64,000 bases of DNA from Glaciimonas immobilis (lineage in GTDB: Bacteria; Pseudomonadota; Gammaproteobacteria; Burkholderiales; Burkholderiaceae_D). The stretch spans positions 186,001-250,000 of the forward strand of contig NZ_JAAOZT010000007.1 in NCBI RefSeq assembly GCF_011947285.1. Direction: 5' to 3'. This document shows, piece after piece, positions 54,047-62,849 of this stretch (the stretch's first letter is position 1; the number at the start of each line of letters is the position of its first letter). The position numbers and the translations under genes were made by a program. Under the pieces are notes generated by a model that saw only the letters and a program-made list of their open reading frames with translations, was not told the DNA's origin and ran no database searches.

Positions 54047-54790
54047 TCAGTGCCTCCCCGGCGCCGCATACCTCCGCTCCAACCGCGACACCAAACTAGC
54101 CAAACACATTGTCATGGCAAAGTACACTACAGAGATCGTGATATAAGGCTCCCAGTAGCGCGAGTAAGCACCTGCTACCGTACGCGCCGCATAGGCCAGC
54201 TCGGCCAGTCCGATCGCTGACACCAGCGATGAATCCTTCAGCAACGTGATCGCTTCATTACCCAGCGGTGGCAACATCCGCCGAAATGCCTGCGGCAATA
54301 CCACATAGCGCATGGTCGTCCGGTAACCCATGCCCAGGCTTGACGCCGCATAAGTCTGGCCGCGATCAATCGACTGAATGCCAGCCCGAAAAATTTCAGA
54401 AATGTAAGCACCCGCATTCAGCGAAAGCGCCATTACGCCTGAGATATAAGCGCCGTAGTTTTGTTTGATGGTGCGTGCCAGCTCACCGGAAATTAACAGG
54501 CCGTTATCCTGATGGATAAGCACCGGCATGACAGCAAAGTGAATCAGCAGAATCTGTACGAATAACGGCGTACCACGAAAAAATGCCACGTAGAAACTAG
54601 CCAGACCTTTCACGAGTCGGAACGGCCATTTCCACGGACCGTGCGTAACGTCGGCAACCCGCAGCATCCCGAGAAAAAGGCCCAGTATGGTGCCTAAAAT
54701 AATACTGATGACGGCGACCTGCAACGTCATGAAAAAACCTTGTACGAACAGTGGCGCGTAGCCCTGGATGATGCTCCAGCGAAAATCCAT
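54047..54790 (-). CDS. Polar amino-acid ABC transporter permease (HisM/GlnP family)
   Basis: 247 aa from ATG 54790 (MDFRWSIIQGY...). Conserved segments: FRGTPLFVQILLIHF (about 72-86), GAYISEIFRAGIQSIDRGQTYAA (about 126-148, EAA loop with the ATPase-contact Gly) and LLKDSSLVSAIGLAEL (about 184-199). It imports amino acids with a cytoplasmic ATPase, but no ATPase gene lies in the window. Likely partners are the two binding proteins encoded next. Confidence 0.88.
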   Translation of the reverse strand: MDFRWSIIQGYAPLFVQGFFMTLQVAVISIILGTILGLFLGMLRVADVTHGPWKWPFRLVKGLASFYVAFFRGTPLFVQILLIHFAVMPVLIHQDNGLLISGELARTIKQNYGAYISGVMALSLNAGAYISEIFRAGIQSIDRGQTYAASSLGMGYRTTMRYVVLPQAFRRMLPPLGNEAITLLKDSSLVSAIGLAELAYAARTVAGAYSRYWEPYITISVVYFAMTMCLASLVSRLERRYAAPGRH

Positions 54791-55154
54791 ATTTTTGTAG
54801 AGAGAGATCGGTGCGGCAGGAATGAATAAAAACGCGAAACCATGTTGACTTGTCACGCCTTTAAGATGCGACTACAACGGACACTTTACCTTATCGATGG
54901 TCACAGACGGGCTTGCTCTGCGTATCGGCGCATAAATGCAAATTGAAATTTAGCTTAAAGTCAGCTTCCACTGTAGTGATAACTTACGTGGCAACCTTCG
55001 GTCTCACAGGTTGGACAGGCCGCTCTGGTAACGCATTTTAGCGCGTAAAAATTAGGCAAAAATTATACCTTATTAGTACGACAAATCCCAGATTGATGCG
55101 TGGCTTTGTTAGTAGTTCACCAATAATTAGGCGTCAATTTTACGATTTAGCCAG
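54791..55154. other. Intergenic stretch
   Basis: Between the permease and the first binding-protein gene. No gene, terminator or clear promoter was recognised. Confidence 0.4.
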
Positions 55155-55949
55155 CTAATCGGCGAAATATTTTGCATAAATTTTGTCGGCGGTGCCGTCC
55201 GCCTTGATGTCAGCCAAGCCTTTATTCAACTTTGCCAGCAACGCGGTGTTGCCCTTTTTAACCGCAATCCCGTAATACTCTTTAGGGAACGCGGGATCGG
55301 TAATAACCTTAAAATTCTTTCCGTTATTATTTTTTACATAATTGACCACGACGCCATTATCTCCAACCACCGCATCTACGCCACCGCCGTCCAGTTCTTG
55401 AAATGCCAGTGGCATGGATTCAAAGCGTTTGACGTTTGGGTTGTTTTTGCCCACTAGTCTTTGCGATGCTTCATCACCGGTAGTCGCACTCTGGACGCCA
55501 ATTTTAAGTGTTTTAAGATCGGCAAATTGCTTCACACCAGATATGATGGGGACGACAATTAGCTGGTTTGCTTCGAAGTAAGGATTGGTGAAATCAACCG
55601 TTTGTTTGCGCAGATCCGTAATCGTGATGCTCGAGATCAGAATATCGCGATCTCCTTGGGCCAAGGCGTTAAATATTCCATCAAACGGCGTGTTGACCAC
55701 TTTGATATGGATCCCTGCACGTTCGGCGATGGCCTTGATAGTATCTATTTCAAATCCGACTGCTTCTTTTTGTGCATTCATGGAAGAGAAGGGCGCGTAT
55801 GCTGCATCGGTACCGACGACATATTCCACAGTCGCGAGATTTGCGGCATCCGCAGGCGACGCAGAAGTTTTAGGCGCGCTTTTACCGCAAGCCGCCAAGG
55901 CTGCGCAGACGCAGGTTAGCGCTAACAGGGGCAGAATGTTTCTTTTCAT
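55155..55949 (-). CDS. Amino-acid ABC transporter substrate-binding lipoprotein
   Basis: 264 aa from ATG 55949 (AGAGGACTAACC upstream). The lipoprotein signal LALTCVCAALAACG (lipobox LAAC) gives a membrane-anchored Cys. SBP family-3 features: TDAAYAPFSSMNAQKEAVGFEIDTIKAIAERAG (about 50-80), FDGIFNALAQGDRDILIS and KYFAD at the end. It binds a polar amino acid in the periplasm. It is about 60% similar by eye to the next gene product; the ligand cannot be told. Confidence 0.88.
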   Translation of the reverse strand: MKRNILPLLALTCVCAALAACGKSAPKTSASPADAANLATVEYVVGTDAAYAPFSSMNAQKEAVGFEIDTIKAIAERAGIHIKVVNTPFDGIFNALAQGDRDILISSITITDLRKQTVDFTNPYFEANQLIVVPIISGVKQFADLKTLKIGVQSATTGDEASQRLVGKNNPNVKRFESMPLAFQELDGGGVDAVVGDNGVVVNYVKNNNGKNFKVITDPAFPKEYYGIAVKKGNTALLAKLNKGLADIKADGTADKIYAKYFAD

Positions 55950-56007
55950 GGTTAGTCCTCTGGCGTGTTGTTCATGCATTGTTCAGGCGTAAAGCGCAAG
56001 CGTGTAC

Positions 56008-56072
56008 TTGATTGTGATACTTGATAGTGATAGTTGATAATGATAGTTGATAATGACACTTGAGCGTGATAA
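56008..56072. repeat. Five tandem 13-bp units
   Basis: Units beginning TTGAT (for example TTGATAGTGATAG and TTGATAATGATAG) repeat with a 13-base period five times, with drift, between the two binding-protein genes. Could be a regulatory or slippage-prone region. Confidence 0.7.
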
Positions 56073-56154
56073 CGAGACGTGATGCCAAGTCGTAAAACCA
56101 ACGCGTATTACGCAATGCCGTACTCCGGTTTGGGCGCATGTTTTATTTCGCGTG

Positions 56155-56946
56155 TTACCTGGCCTCGTCAGCGAAATACTTTTTAAATATTTTGTCGTAA
56201 GTGCCGTCCGCCTTGACCGCCGCCAGTCCATGATTGACTTTCGTCAGTAGCGCGATATTGCCTTTTTTGACGGCGATACCGTAATATTCTTTAGGGAATT
56301 CTGGATCGGAGATAAAGCGAAAGCCTAGCGTCGGATTATTTTTAACGTAGTTTTTTACCGGACCGGTATCCAGTACGACGGCGTCCACTCCGCCGCCTTC
56401 CAGCTCCTTCAGGGCTAGCGTAGCTGACTCGAGACGTTTAATTTTAGGATTGCTTTTGCCTAGTAATTTTTGCACTACTTCATCGCCTGTGGTTGCGCTT
56501 TGCACGCCCACAGTTAATTTTTCCAAATCTCTGAATTTGGTAACGGTGGAGTTTTTGGGTACGACGATTAGCTGGGTTGACTGGTAATACGGATCAGAAA
56601 AGTCTACCGTTAGTTTGCGCTCATCGGTAATCGTAATCGCTGACGCCAGCATATCGCGATCGCCTTGCGCGAGGAAATTAAAAATTCCTTCGAAAGGCGT
56701 ATTGACAAATTTAACCTTGAAGCCAGCTTTGTCTGCTATCGCGTTCATTAGGTCTACATCGAAACCGACGATTTCTTTTTGTTCGTTTTGCGACTCGAAT
56801 GGGGCAAAAGTAGCTTCTGCGCCGACGGTATAAATTGGGGTACGCGCAGGGGCCACCTGGGCTTCTTTACTTTCCTTTTTGCCGCAGGCGGTTAACAAAA
56901 ACACGCTTGACGCTACGCAAATAAAAGCCTTCGACAGTTTTTTCAT
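56155..56946 (-). CDS. Paralogous amino-acid ABC substrate-binding lipoprotein
   Basis: 263 aa from ATG 56946 (GGAGA upstream). Signal with lipobox LTACG, then TVGAEATFAPFESQNEQKEIVGFDVDLMNAIADKAGF and FEGIFNFLAQGDRDML; the C-terminus ends KKYFADEAR. Clearly a duplicate of the neighbouring gene with the same layout. Divergence after duplication may give a different ligand range. Confidence 0.88.
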   Translation of the reverse strand: MKKLSKAFICVASSVFLLTACGKKESKEAQVAPARTPIYTVGAEATFAPFESQNEQKEIVGFDVDLMNAIADKAGFKVKFVNTPFEGIFNFLAQGDRDMLASAITITDERKLTVDFSDPYYQSTQLIVVPKNSTVTKFRDLEKLTVGVQSATTGDEVVQKLLGKSNPKIKRLESATLALKELEGGGVDAVVLDTGPVKNYVKNNPTLGFRFISDPEFPKEYYGIAVKKGNIALLTKVNHGLAAVKADGTYDKIFKKYFADEAR

Positions 56947-57103
56947 CAATTTTCTCCGTTGAGTCCGCACACTTTGCGGCTATACCGCATTTTAATGTGT
57001 CGAACAATGAAACCGTCAAATTACGGGGAATAATCTACCGAAAGGGCCATTTTTAGGGCTTTTACTTAGTTTTCTGCATTGCCAAACTTAAATAAAATTT
57101 GCA

Positions 57104-58180
57104 TTAACGCAAGTAAGAAAATGCATCCGGGAGCGAAAAGATTTCTCCGGTCGCGCTGCCGTCATAGCCAGCCAGTTGATTGACGACCTCCCGAAAAGTG
57201 TCCGTTTGCATTGTCGTGATCACTTGCTGCATTAATGGGTCTTGCATCGCCGCTATCGGCAACGCAAAGAAATAGCGCTCGCGCACCAGCGGGATAAATT
57301 CCAGGCCAAAGCGCTCTGCCGCAGTTTGTACGCCAAAGCCTACATCTGCCATGCCACTGGCGATAAATGCCGCAACCGCTGAGTGGGTGAATTCGGTGCT
57401 TTCAAATCCTTCGATCGCCGATGATGCGACGCCCGACTTTTCTAGCAGCATCTCCAGCAAAACACGCGTGCCGGAACCTGCTTGCCGATTAACAAACAAG
57501 ACGCCATCATCGCTCAGATTGGTCAGTTCACGAATATTTTTAGGGTTGCCGGGAGCGACCATCAATCCCTGATTACGTACTGCGAGATGTATCAGGCAAT
57601 GGGCCTTCTTGTTAAGCCAGCGTGCGTAAAGCGCAATGACTGCATCCTCAAACTCACCATACGGAACGTGGAATCCCGCCAGATCGCATTCGCCTCGCGA
57701 AAGTGCGGCGACCGCATCCGTGCTGCTGCGATAGCGCAAGTCGATAGGTAAATGCACCGCATTTAACCGGTTTAGCAAGGCGGCAACCGCAAAACCATGA
57801 CTTGCGTTCAGTCGGATTGCTTTGCTGGTGCCTATGACCGCCTTGCTGAGTTCACCCTCCAGTTCAGAGGCCAGACTTTCTAAGGTGGGGGACAAGCGCG
57901 CTGCAATACGGCGGTCAGCCCAGATCAACTTTTCTGCGAGCGGTGTCAGTACACTTCCTCGCCCACGCTCGGTAATCACCAGCGGATGATCAAATAATTG
58001 TTCTGCTGCACGTAGCAATCCCCACACATGGCGGTACGATTGCAGGGTTTCTTTGGCAGCGTTAGAAATTGATCCCGTTTCCCTGATCGCGGTCAGGATA
58101 GTGAGTAATCCGGCGGTATCCAGCGAGTCATCGGAATTTTGTCCGATTTCCCAATGTGGTTTGATGTTTACTTTGTACAT
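57104..58180 (-). CDS. ModE-like HTH regulator with periplasmic-binding-like domain
   Basis: 358 aa from ATG 58180 (GGAAAG 6 bases upstream; the frame opens at TTG 58186). The N-terminal winged helix (about 20-90: LLTILTAIRETGSISNAAKETLQSYRHVWGLL; GSVLTPLAEKL) is ModE/LysR-like. The C-terminal half (about 115-350) is a PBP-like ligand domain (FVNRQAGSGTRVLLEML; SGMADVGFGVQTAAERF) as in molybdate-related regulators. It is divergent from the antiporter gene and close to the molybdenum enzyme FdsA, so regulation of that locus by molybdate or a metabolite is plausible. Confidence 0.75.
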   Translation of the reverse strand: MYKVNIKPHWEIGQNSDDSLDTAGLLTILTAIRETGSISNAAKETLQSYRHVWGLLRAAEQLFDHPLVITERGRGSVLTPLAEKLIWADRRIAARLSPTLESLASELEGELSKAVIGTSKAIRLNASHGFAVAALLNRLNAVHLPIDLRYRSSTDAVAALSRGECDLAGFHVPYGEFEDAVIALYARWLNKKAHCLIHLAVRNQGLMVAPGNPKNIRELTNLSDDGVLFVNRQAGSGTRVLLEMLLEKSGVASSAIEGFESTEFTHSAVAAFIASGMADVGFGVQTAAERFGLEFIPLVRERYFFALPIAAMQDPLMQQVITTMQTDTFREVVNQLAGYDGSATGEIFSLPDAFSYLR

Positions 58181-58549
58181 ATACAACTTTCCTTGCGGTT
58201 TTTTACGGACTTACGTAAAACCGCGCCCGAAGTGTAAGTACCTTCTAGTGTCTCTCCGCATTCCACGCGTGGGGTCAGGAGAGGCCCTTGCAAGGCGTCT
58301 TTTTATAGGCTTACCTCCCGCGCGCCCCTATTATCAACAGAGGATCAAACAAAAGCATACAATCAAAACTTGAGGTTATCGGGATAATATATGCAAAATG
58401 ATTCATATTGAAACATAAGCTTTTAAATGGTATTTTTACAGCAGACTATGGAAACACTATGTATATCATAGTTAAATAAAATTAATCTCACTTAAAAACA
58501 TATGTAACTACAAACATATAATGTGGGTCTTAAAAGAGGCGGGGGACAT
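58181..58549. other. Divergent regulatory interval before the antiporter gene
   Basis: No gene. It contains an imperfect inverted repeat near 58196-58228 (GCGGTTTT...AAAACCGC) and the palindrome at 58456-58472. It is AT-rich towards the antiporter start. Confidence 0.5.
58456..58472. promoter_or_regulatory. Palindrome ACTATG-TATAT-CATAGT, candidate operator
   Basis: Perfect 6-base arms with a 5-base centre, about 78 bases before the antiporter start codon. A site for the divergent regulator is an inference. Confidence 0.4.
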
Positions 58550-60187
58550 ATGGGTTTATTATCAAAAGAGCGCACTATTGCCGGAGTAGGATTTAACCGA
58601 TGGCTGGTCCCACCGGCAGCTTTGGCCATCCATCTTTGTATCGGTATGGCGTACGGTTTCTCCGTTTTCTGGCTGCCCTTATCAAAGGCCATCGGGATCA
58701 AAGAATCCGTAGCCTGCGGCAGTAATATAGGATTTTTTGCTGAGATATTCGCTAGTAATTGCGACTGGAAAATCTCAATGCTGGGCTGGATTTTCACCAT
58801 GTTCTTCGTGATTCTCGGTACCTCCGCTGCGATTTGGGGTAGCTGGTTAGAGCACGTGGGGCCGCGTAAGGCGGGGTTCGTTGCGGCACTATGCTGGTGC
58901 GGTGGCTTACTGATCTCTGCGCTCGGTGTCTACCTCCACCAAATCTGGCTGATGTGGCTGGGGTCTGGTGTGATTGGTGGTATCGGTCTGGGATTGGGTT
59001 ATATCTCGCCGGTGTCGACTTTGATCAAGTGGTTTCCAGATCGGCGCGGAATGGCGACCGGTATGGCGATCATGGGATTTGGCGGCGGTGCGCTAATTGG
59101 TAGTCCGCTGGCGTTCAAATTGATGCAGCATTTCGCCAGCGATACCGGCGTCGGGGTCTGGCAGACTTTTGTAGTGCTGGCGATAGGTTATTTTGTGTTC
59201 ATGACGGCTGGTGCATTTGGATATCGCATTCCGCCGTCGGGCTGGAAACCCGTAGGATGGTTGCCGCCTGCAGCGACCAGCAACACCATGATTACGCAGA
59301 AGCATGTGCATGTCAGCAAGATTTGGGGTATCCCACAATTTTGGTTGGTGTGGCTGGTGCTTTGCCTTAACGTCTCCGCAGGTATTGGCGTAATTGGTAT
59401 GGCGTCGCCGATGTTGCAAGAAGTGTTTGGTGGTCGCTTATTAGGCGTCGCCACAAAGTTTTCTGAGCTTACTGTAGAGCAAAAAACAGCGATTGCTGCA
59501 ATTGCCGCGGGCTTCACCGGTCTTATCAGCCTGTTTAATATTGGTGGTCGTTTCGTGTGGGCATCCTGCTCTGACTTTTTGGGACGCAAGAAGACGTACA
59601 TGGCATTTTTTGTACTAGGTTTTATTTTGTTTGCCAGTCTGCCATGGTCGGGTGCTGCGGGTAGTATGGCGTTATTCGTATCGGCGGTATGTCTGATTGT
59701 GTCCATGTACGGTGGTGGTTTTGCAACCGCACCGGCGTATCTGGCGGATCTGTTCGGCACTCAGATGGTTGGGGCGATCCATGGTCGTTTGTTGACTGCA
59801 TGGGCAACAGCGGGAATTTTAGGACCTGTAGTCGTTAACTATATGCGCGAGTATCAATTGTCATTGGGGATCCCGCGCGAGGCCGTCTACAACACGACGA
59901 TGTATATCCTTGCAGGGATGCTGGTAGTCGGTCTGCTGTGCAATTTGATGATTCGGCCGGTTGCGGCGAAGTACTTCATGACACCGGAAGAACTGGAACA
60001 AGAAAAGCACCTTGCGCACGAGAAAGTAGTAACAAATGGCACGCGTACGGCGGTCGTTGTCGATATGGCGCGCATAGGCAGCGGCGGAAATCCAGCGCTG
60101 TTGCTGTTTTCGTGGGCTGCCGTAGCTATTCCGCTTATTTGGGGAATTGCGACGACTTTGCAAAAGGCGGCTGTGCTGTTCAAATAA
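58550..60187 (+). CDS. OFA-family MFS transporter (oxalate:formate antiporter-like)
   Basis: 545 aa, twelve membrane helices; ATG 58550 has a GGGGGACAT site, so the shorter start is used. OFA features: SVFWLPLSKAIG near helix 1-2, GYISPVSTLIKWFPDRRGMATG (about 147-168) and STV-like loops in the second half (NIGGRFVWASCSDFLGRKKTYM). The family exchanges oxalate for formate across the inner membrane. Its position upstream of fds suggests that formate produced inside is used or exported. Substrate inferred by context. Confidence 0.82.
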   Translation: MGLLSKERTIAGVGFNRWLVPPAALAIHLCIGMAYGFSVFWLPLSKAIGIKESVACGSNIGFFAEIFASNCDWKISMLGWIFTMFFVILGTSAAIWGSWLEHVGPRKAGFVAALCWCGGLLISALGVYLHQIWLMWLGSGVIGGIGLGLGYISPVSTLIKWFPDRRGMATGMAIMGFGGGALIGSPLAFKLMQHFASDTGVGVWQTFVVLAIGYFVFMTAGAFGYRIPPSGWKPVGWLPPAATSNTMITQKHVHVSKIWGIPQFWLVWLVLCLNVSAGIGVIGMASPMLQEVFGGRLLGVATKFSELTVEQKTAIAAIAAGFTGLISLFNIGGRFVWASCSDFLGRKKTYMAFFVLGFILFASLPWSGAAGSMALFVSAVCLIVSMYGGGFATAPAYLADLFGTQMVGAIHGRLLTAWATAGILGPVVVNYMREYQLSLGIPREAVYNTTMYILAGMLVVGLLCNLMIRPVAAKYFMTPEELEQEKHLAHEKVVTNGTRTAVVVDMARIGSGGNPALLLFSWAAVAIPLIWGIATTLQKAAVLFK

Positions 60188-60251
60188 AGTATCAGGCAAG
60201 TCAAAGTAAAGCGGGATAACGTAAAAAAATCAGGAGTGGTCCTCAACGATA

Positions 60252-60279
60252 TCGTTCCTGATTCTCTCGTTCCTGATTC
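60252..60279 (+). promoter_or_regulatory. Two 13-bp direct repeats upstream of fdsG
   Basis: TCGTTCCTGATTC occurs at 60252-60264 and 60267-60279 (15-base period, one to two helical turns apart). It lies about 190 bases before fdsG. A regulator-binding role is likely but unproven. Confidence 0.45.
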
Positions 60280-60464
60280 CCGCAATACAGACAGTTCAAT
60301 AGCATCGTTATGTTGATTCGTTCGGTTAATTGTTTTGGTTGATCGGCTGGTTTGATGGTTAGAGCATTAACATCTGAAAAATACTCAGGTGAACAAATTC
60401 ATGGCGAGGGCGACAGATAGTTAGCGCCCGGCGCGCCGTTCGATGGTTTGGTAGGAGATTGGCT

Positions 60465-61019
60465 GTGAGCATCCAAAGTATGACAGAAAAGACGTTTCCG
60501 TTGCATCTGGTAAATGCCAGAACTGGCGCTAAAGTTGACCTGAAGCCCTCTATTTCAGGGGAGTCAAAAGCGCAGATTTCTGCAATCATTTCGGAGCTAA
60601 AAGTAATGCCCGGCGCGATGCTGCCGATCCTGCATGCGATCCAGGACGCGCTCGGTTATGTCCCATCGGAAGCGGTGCCACTGATCGCCGACCAGCTCAA
60701 TGTATCGCGTGCTGAAGTGCATGGCGTGATTAGCTACTACCACCACTTCCGCCAGCATGCCCCCGGCCAACACGTCGTGCAGATCTGTCGTGCCGAGGCC
60801 TGTCAGTCGCGTGGCTCAGAGCAACTGGAAGCGCATGCGAAGCAAGCCCTGGGTTGCGATTATCACGGTACCACGGCGGACAAGGAATTTTCGCTGGAGG
60901 CGGTATATTGTCTCGGCCTGTGTGCTTCCGGTCCGAACATCATGATCGGAGACGACGTGTATGCCCGCGTTTCCCCCGATAAATTCAACCGTTTGCTGCA
61001 AGCTCGGCGAGGCGCGTAA
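60465..61019 (+). CDS. fdsG: NAD-dependent formate dehydrogenase gamma subunit
   Basis: 184 aa from GTG 60465 (AGGAGA about 7 bases upstream). A NuoE-like [2Fe-2S] thioredoxin-fold subunit: Cys108, Cys113 (ICRAEAC), Cys149 and Cys153 (CLGLC) bind the cluster, and SRAEVHGVISYYHHFR is the family signature. It passes electrons between FdsA and FdsB. One-base overlap with fdsB. Confidence 0.93.
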   Translation: MSIQSMTEKTFPLHLVNARTGAKVDLKPSISGESKAQISAIISELKVMPGAMLPILHAIQDALGYVPSEAVPLIADQLNVSRAEVHGVISYYHHFRQHAPGQHVVQICRAEACQSRGSEQLEAHAKQALGCDYHGTTADKEFSLEAVYCLGLCASGPNIMIGDDVYARVSPDKFNRLLQARRGA

Positions 61020-62668
61020 TGTCTACTTTAGAGTCCAATATGAATGCCCCCGCTGACGTTATTAGCAGTCTCCCGGCGAGTCCGATTGCCGCTATCGAAG
61101 CAATCACCATCTATGTGCCGCGTGATTCGACCGCGATTGCGCTAGGTGCGAATGAGGTTGCCAGTGCGATTGTGGCCGAGGCTGAAGAGCGCGGTATACC
61201 GATCAAATTAATTCGTAATGGTTCGCGTGGCATGTTCTGGCTTGAGCCGCTGGTGGAAGTTGCCACTGCCGCCGGTCGGATCGGTTACGGCCCGGTAGAA
61301 CTGGAAGATATCGCAGGCTTGTTTGAGGCTAATTTTATTAACGGCGGCGATCACGCGCTGGCGTTGGGACTGGTTGATCAAATTCCCTATTTACAGAAGC
61401 AGGAACGGCTGACTTTTGCTCGCGTGGGGATTACCGATCCGGTCTCGCTAGACGATTATCTGGCGCATGAAGGCTATGCCGGATTGCAAAAAGCGCTATC
61501 GATCACGCCAGAGGCGATTGTGCAGGAGGTCTTAGATTCCGGCTTGCGCGGACGCGGCGGTGCGGCTTTCCCGACCGGTATCAAATGGAAGACGGTCGCA
61601 AACGCGCAGGCTGGCCAAAAGTACATTGTCTGCAATGCGGACGAAGGCGACTCCGGTACGTTCTCGGACCGCATGGTGATGGAAGACGATCCCTTTGTGT
61701 TGATTGAAGGCATGACGATTGCCGCATTAGCGGTAGGCGCAACGCAAGGTTATATTTACGTCCGCTCCGAATATCCGCACGCGATCGCGGCATTGAATGA
61801 GGCCATTGCAGTTGCCAATGCGCGTCATTATCTTGGCGCAAATATTTGCGCCTCCGGCAAGACTTTTTTCCTTGAAGTCCGCAAGGGCGCCGGGTCCTAT
61901 GTTTGCGGTGAAGAAACCGCGCTACTGGAAAGCCTGGAAGGCAAACGCGGTATGGTGCGCGCCAAACCACCGCTGCCCGCCCTGGAAGGCTTGTTCGGCA
62001 AACCAACGGTCATCAACAATGTGATTTCGCTGGCCTCGGTGCCGATTATCCTCGCGCGCGGCGGCGCATTCTATAAGAACTACGGCATCGGACGCTCACT
62101 GGGCACGTTACCAATGCAGTTGGCTGGAAATATCAAATTCGGCGGTTTGGTGGAGAAAGCGTTTGGCGTTACGCTGCGCGAACTATTGTTTGATTTTGGC
62201 GGTGGCACTGCTAGCGGACGTCCTATACGCGCAGTGCAGGTCGGTGGACCGTTGGGGCCATATTTGCCCGAATCGCTATTCGACACCAAGATCGATTATG
62301 AAAGTTTTAGTGCCGTCGGCGGCACGGTCGGGCACGGCGGTATCGTTGTGTTTGATGAAACTGTCGACATGGCCAAACAGGCGCGTTATGCGATGGAGTT
62401 CTGTGCGGTTGAGTCATGCGGAAAATGCACACCATGCCGCATCGGGTCGACGCGCGGCGTGGAAGTCATTGACAAAATCGTGGCCGGGTCGGCGGCGGGT
62501 TACGACCAGCCGAAGCAAGTGGATCTATTGCGCGATTTATGCGACACCATGATCAACGGATCATTGTGTGCAATGGGAAATATGACGCCGCTGCCAGTGT
62601 TGTCGGCGTTGAATAATTTTCCTGAAGATTTTGGTATCGAAGCAGTGCCGGCAGTTGCTGAACATTAA
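61019..62668 (+). CDS. fdsB: NAD-dependent formate dehydrogenase beta subunit
   Basis: 549 aa. NuoF-like: an N-terminal thioredoxin-like domain (about 25-130), GLRGRGGAAFPTGIKW (about 178-193) for FMN, VCNADEGDSGTFSDR and VCGEETALLESLEG for NAD(H)/FMN, and ESCGKCTPCR with Cys467, 470 and 473 for a [4Fe-4S] cluster. It reduces NAD+ with electrons from formate. Start overlaps fdsG (TAATG). Confidence 0.95.
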   Translation: MSTLESNMNAPADVISSLPASPIAAIEAITIYVPRDSTAIALGANEVASAIVAEAEERGIPIKLIRNGSRGMFWLEPLVEVATAAGRIGYGPVELEDIAGLFEANFINGGDHALALGLVDQIPYLQKQERLTFARVGITDPVSLDDYLAHEGYAGLQKALSITPEAIVQEVLDSGLRGRGGAAFPTGIKWKTVANAQAGQKYIVCNADEGDSGTFSDRMVMEDDPFVLIEGMTIAALAVGATQGYIYVRSEYPHAIAALNEAIAVANARHYLGANICASGKTFFLEVRKGAGSYVCGEETALLESLEGKRGMVRAKPPLPALEGLFGKPTVINNVISLASVPIILARGGAFYKNYGIGRSLGTLPMQLAGNIKFGGLVEKAFGVTLRELLFDFGGGTASGRPIRAVQVGGPLGPYLPESLFDTKIDYESFSAVGGTVGHGGIVVFDETVDMAKQARYAMEFCAVESCGKCTPCRIGSTRGVEVIDKIVAGSAAGYDQPKQVDLLRDLCDTMINGSLCAMGNMTPLPVLSALNNFPEDFGIEAVPAVAEH

Positions 62669-62849
62669 AAGTATGCAAGCAGGGATAAGTTGGGGAAACT
62701 GTTACCCGAGCCGTCCTGAAAGTTTGCAACCGGTAGCTACATAAGTTGTTTTTTGCGTGTTTTTTCGAGCGTTATTTCGACTCTATTTCGAGTGTTAACT
62801 ACAGTGACCATCAGTCACTCCACCTTTCCGGGTGTTAAAGGAATCAGCC

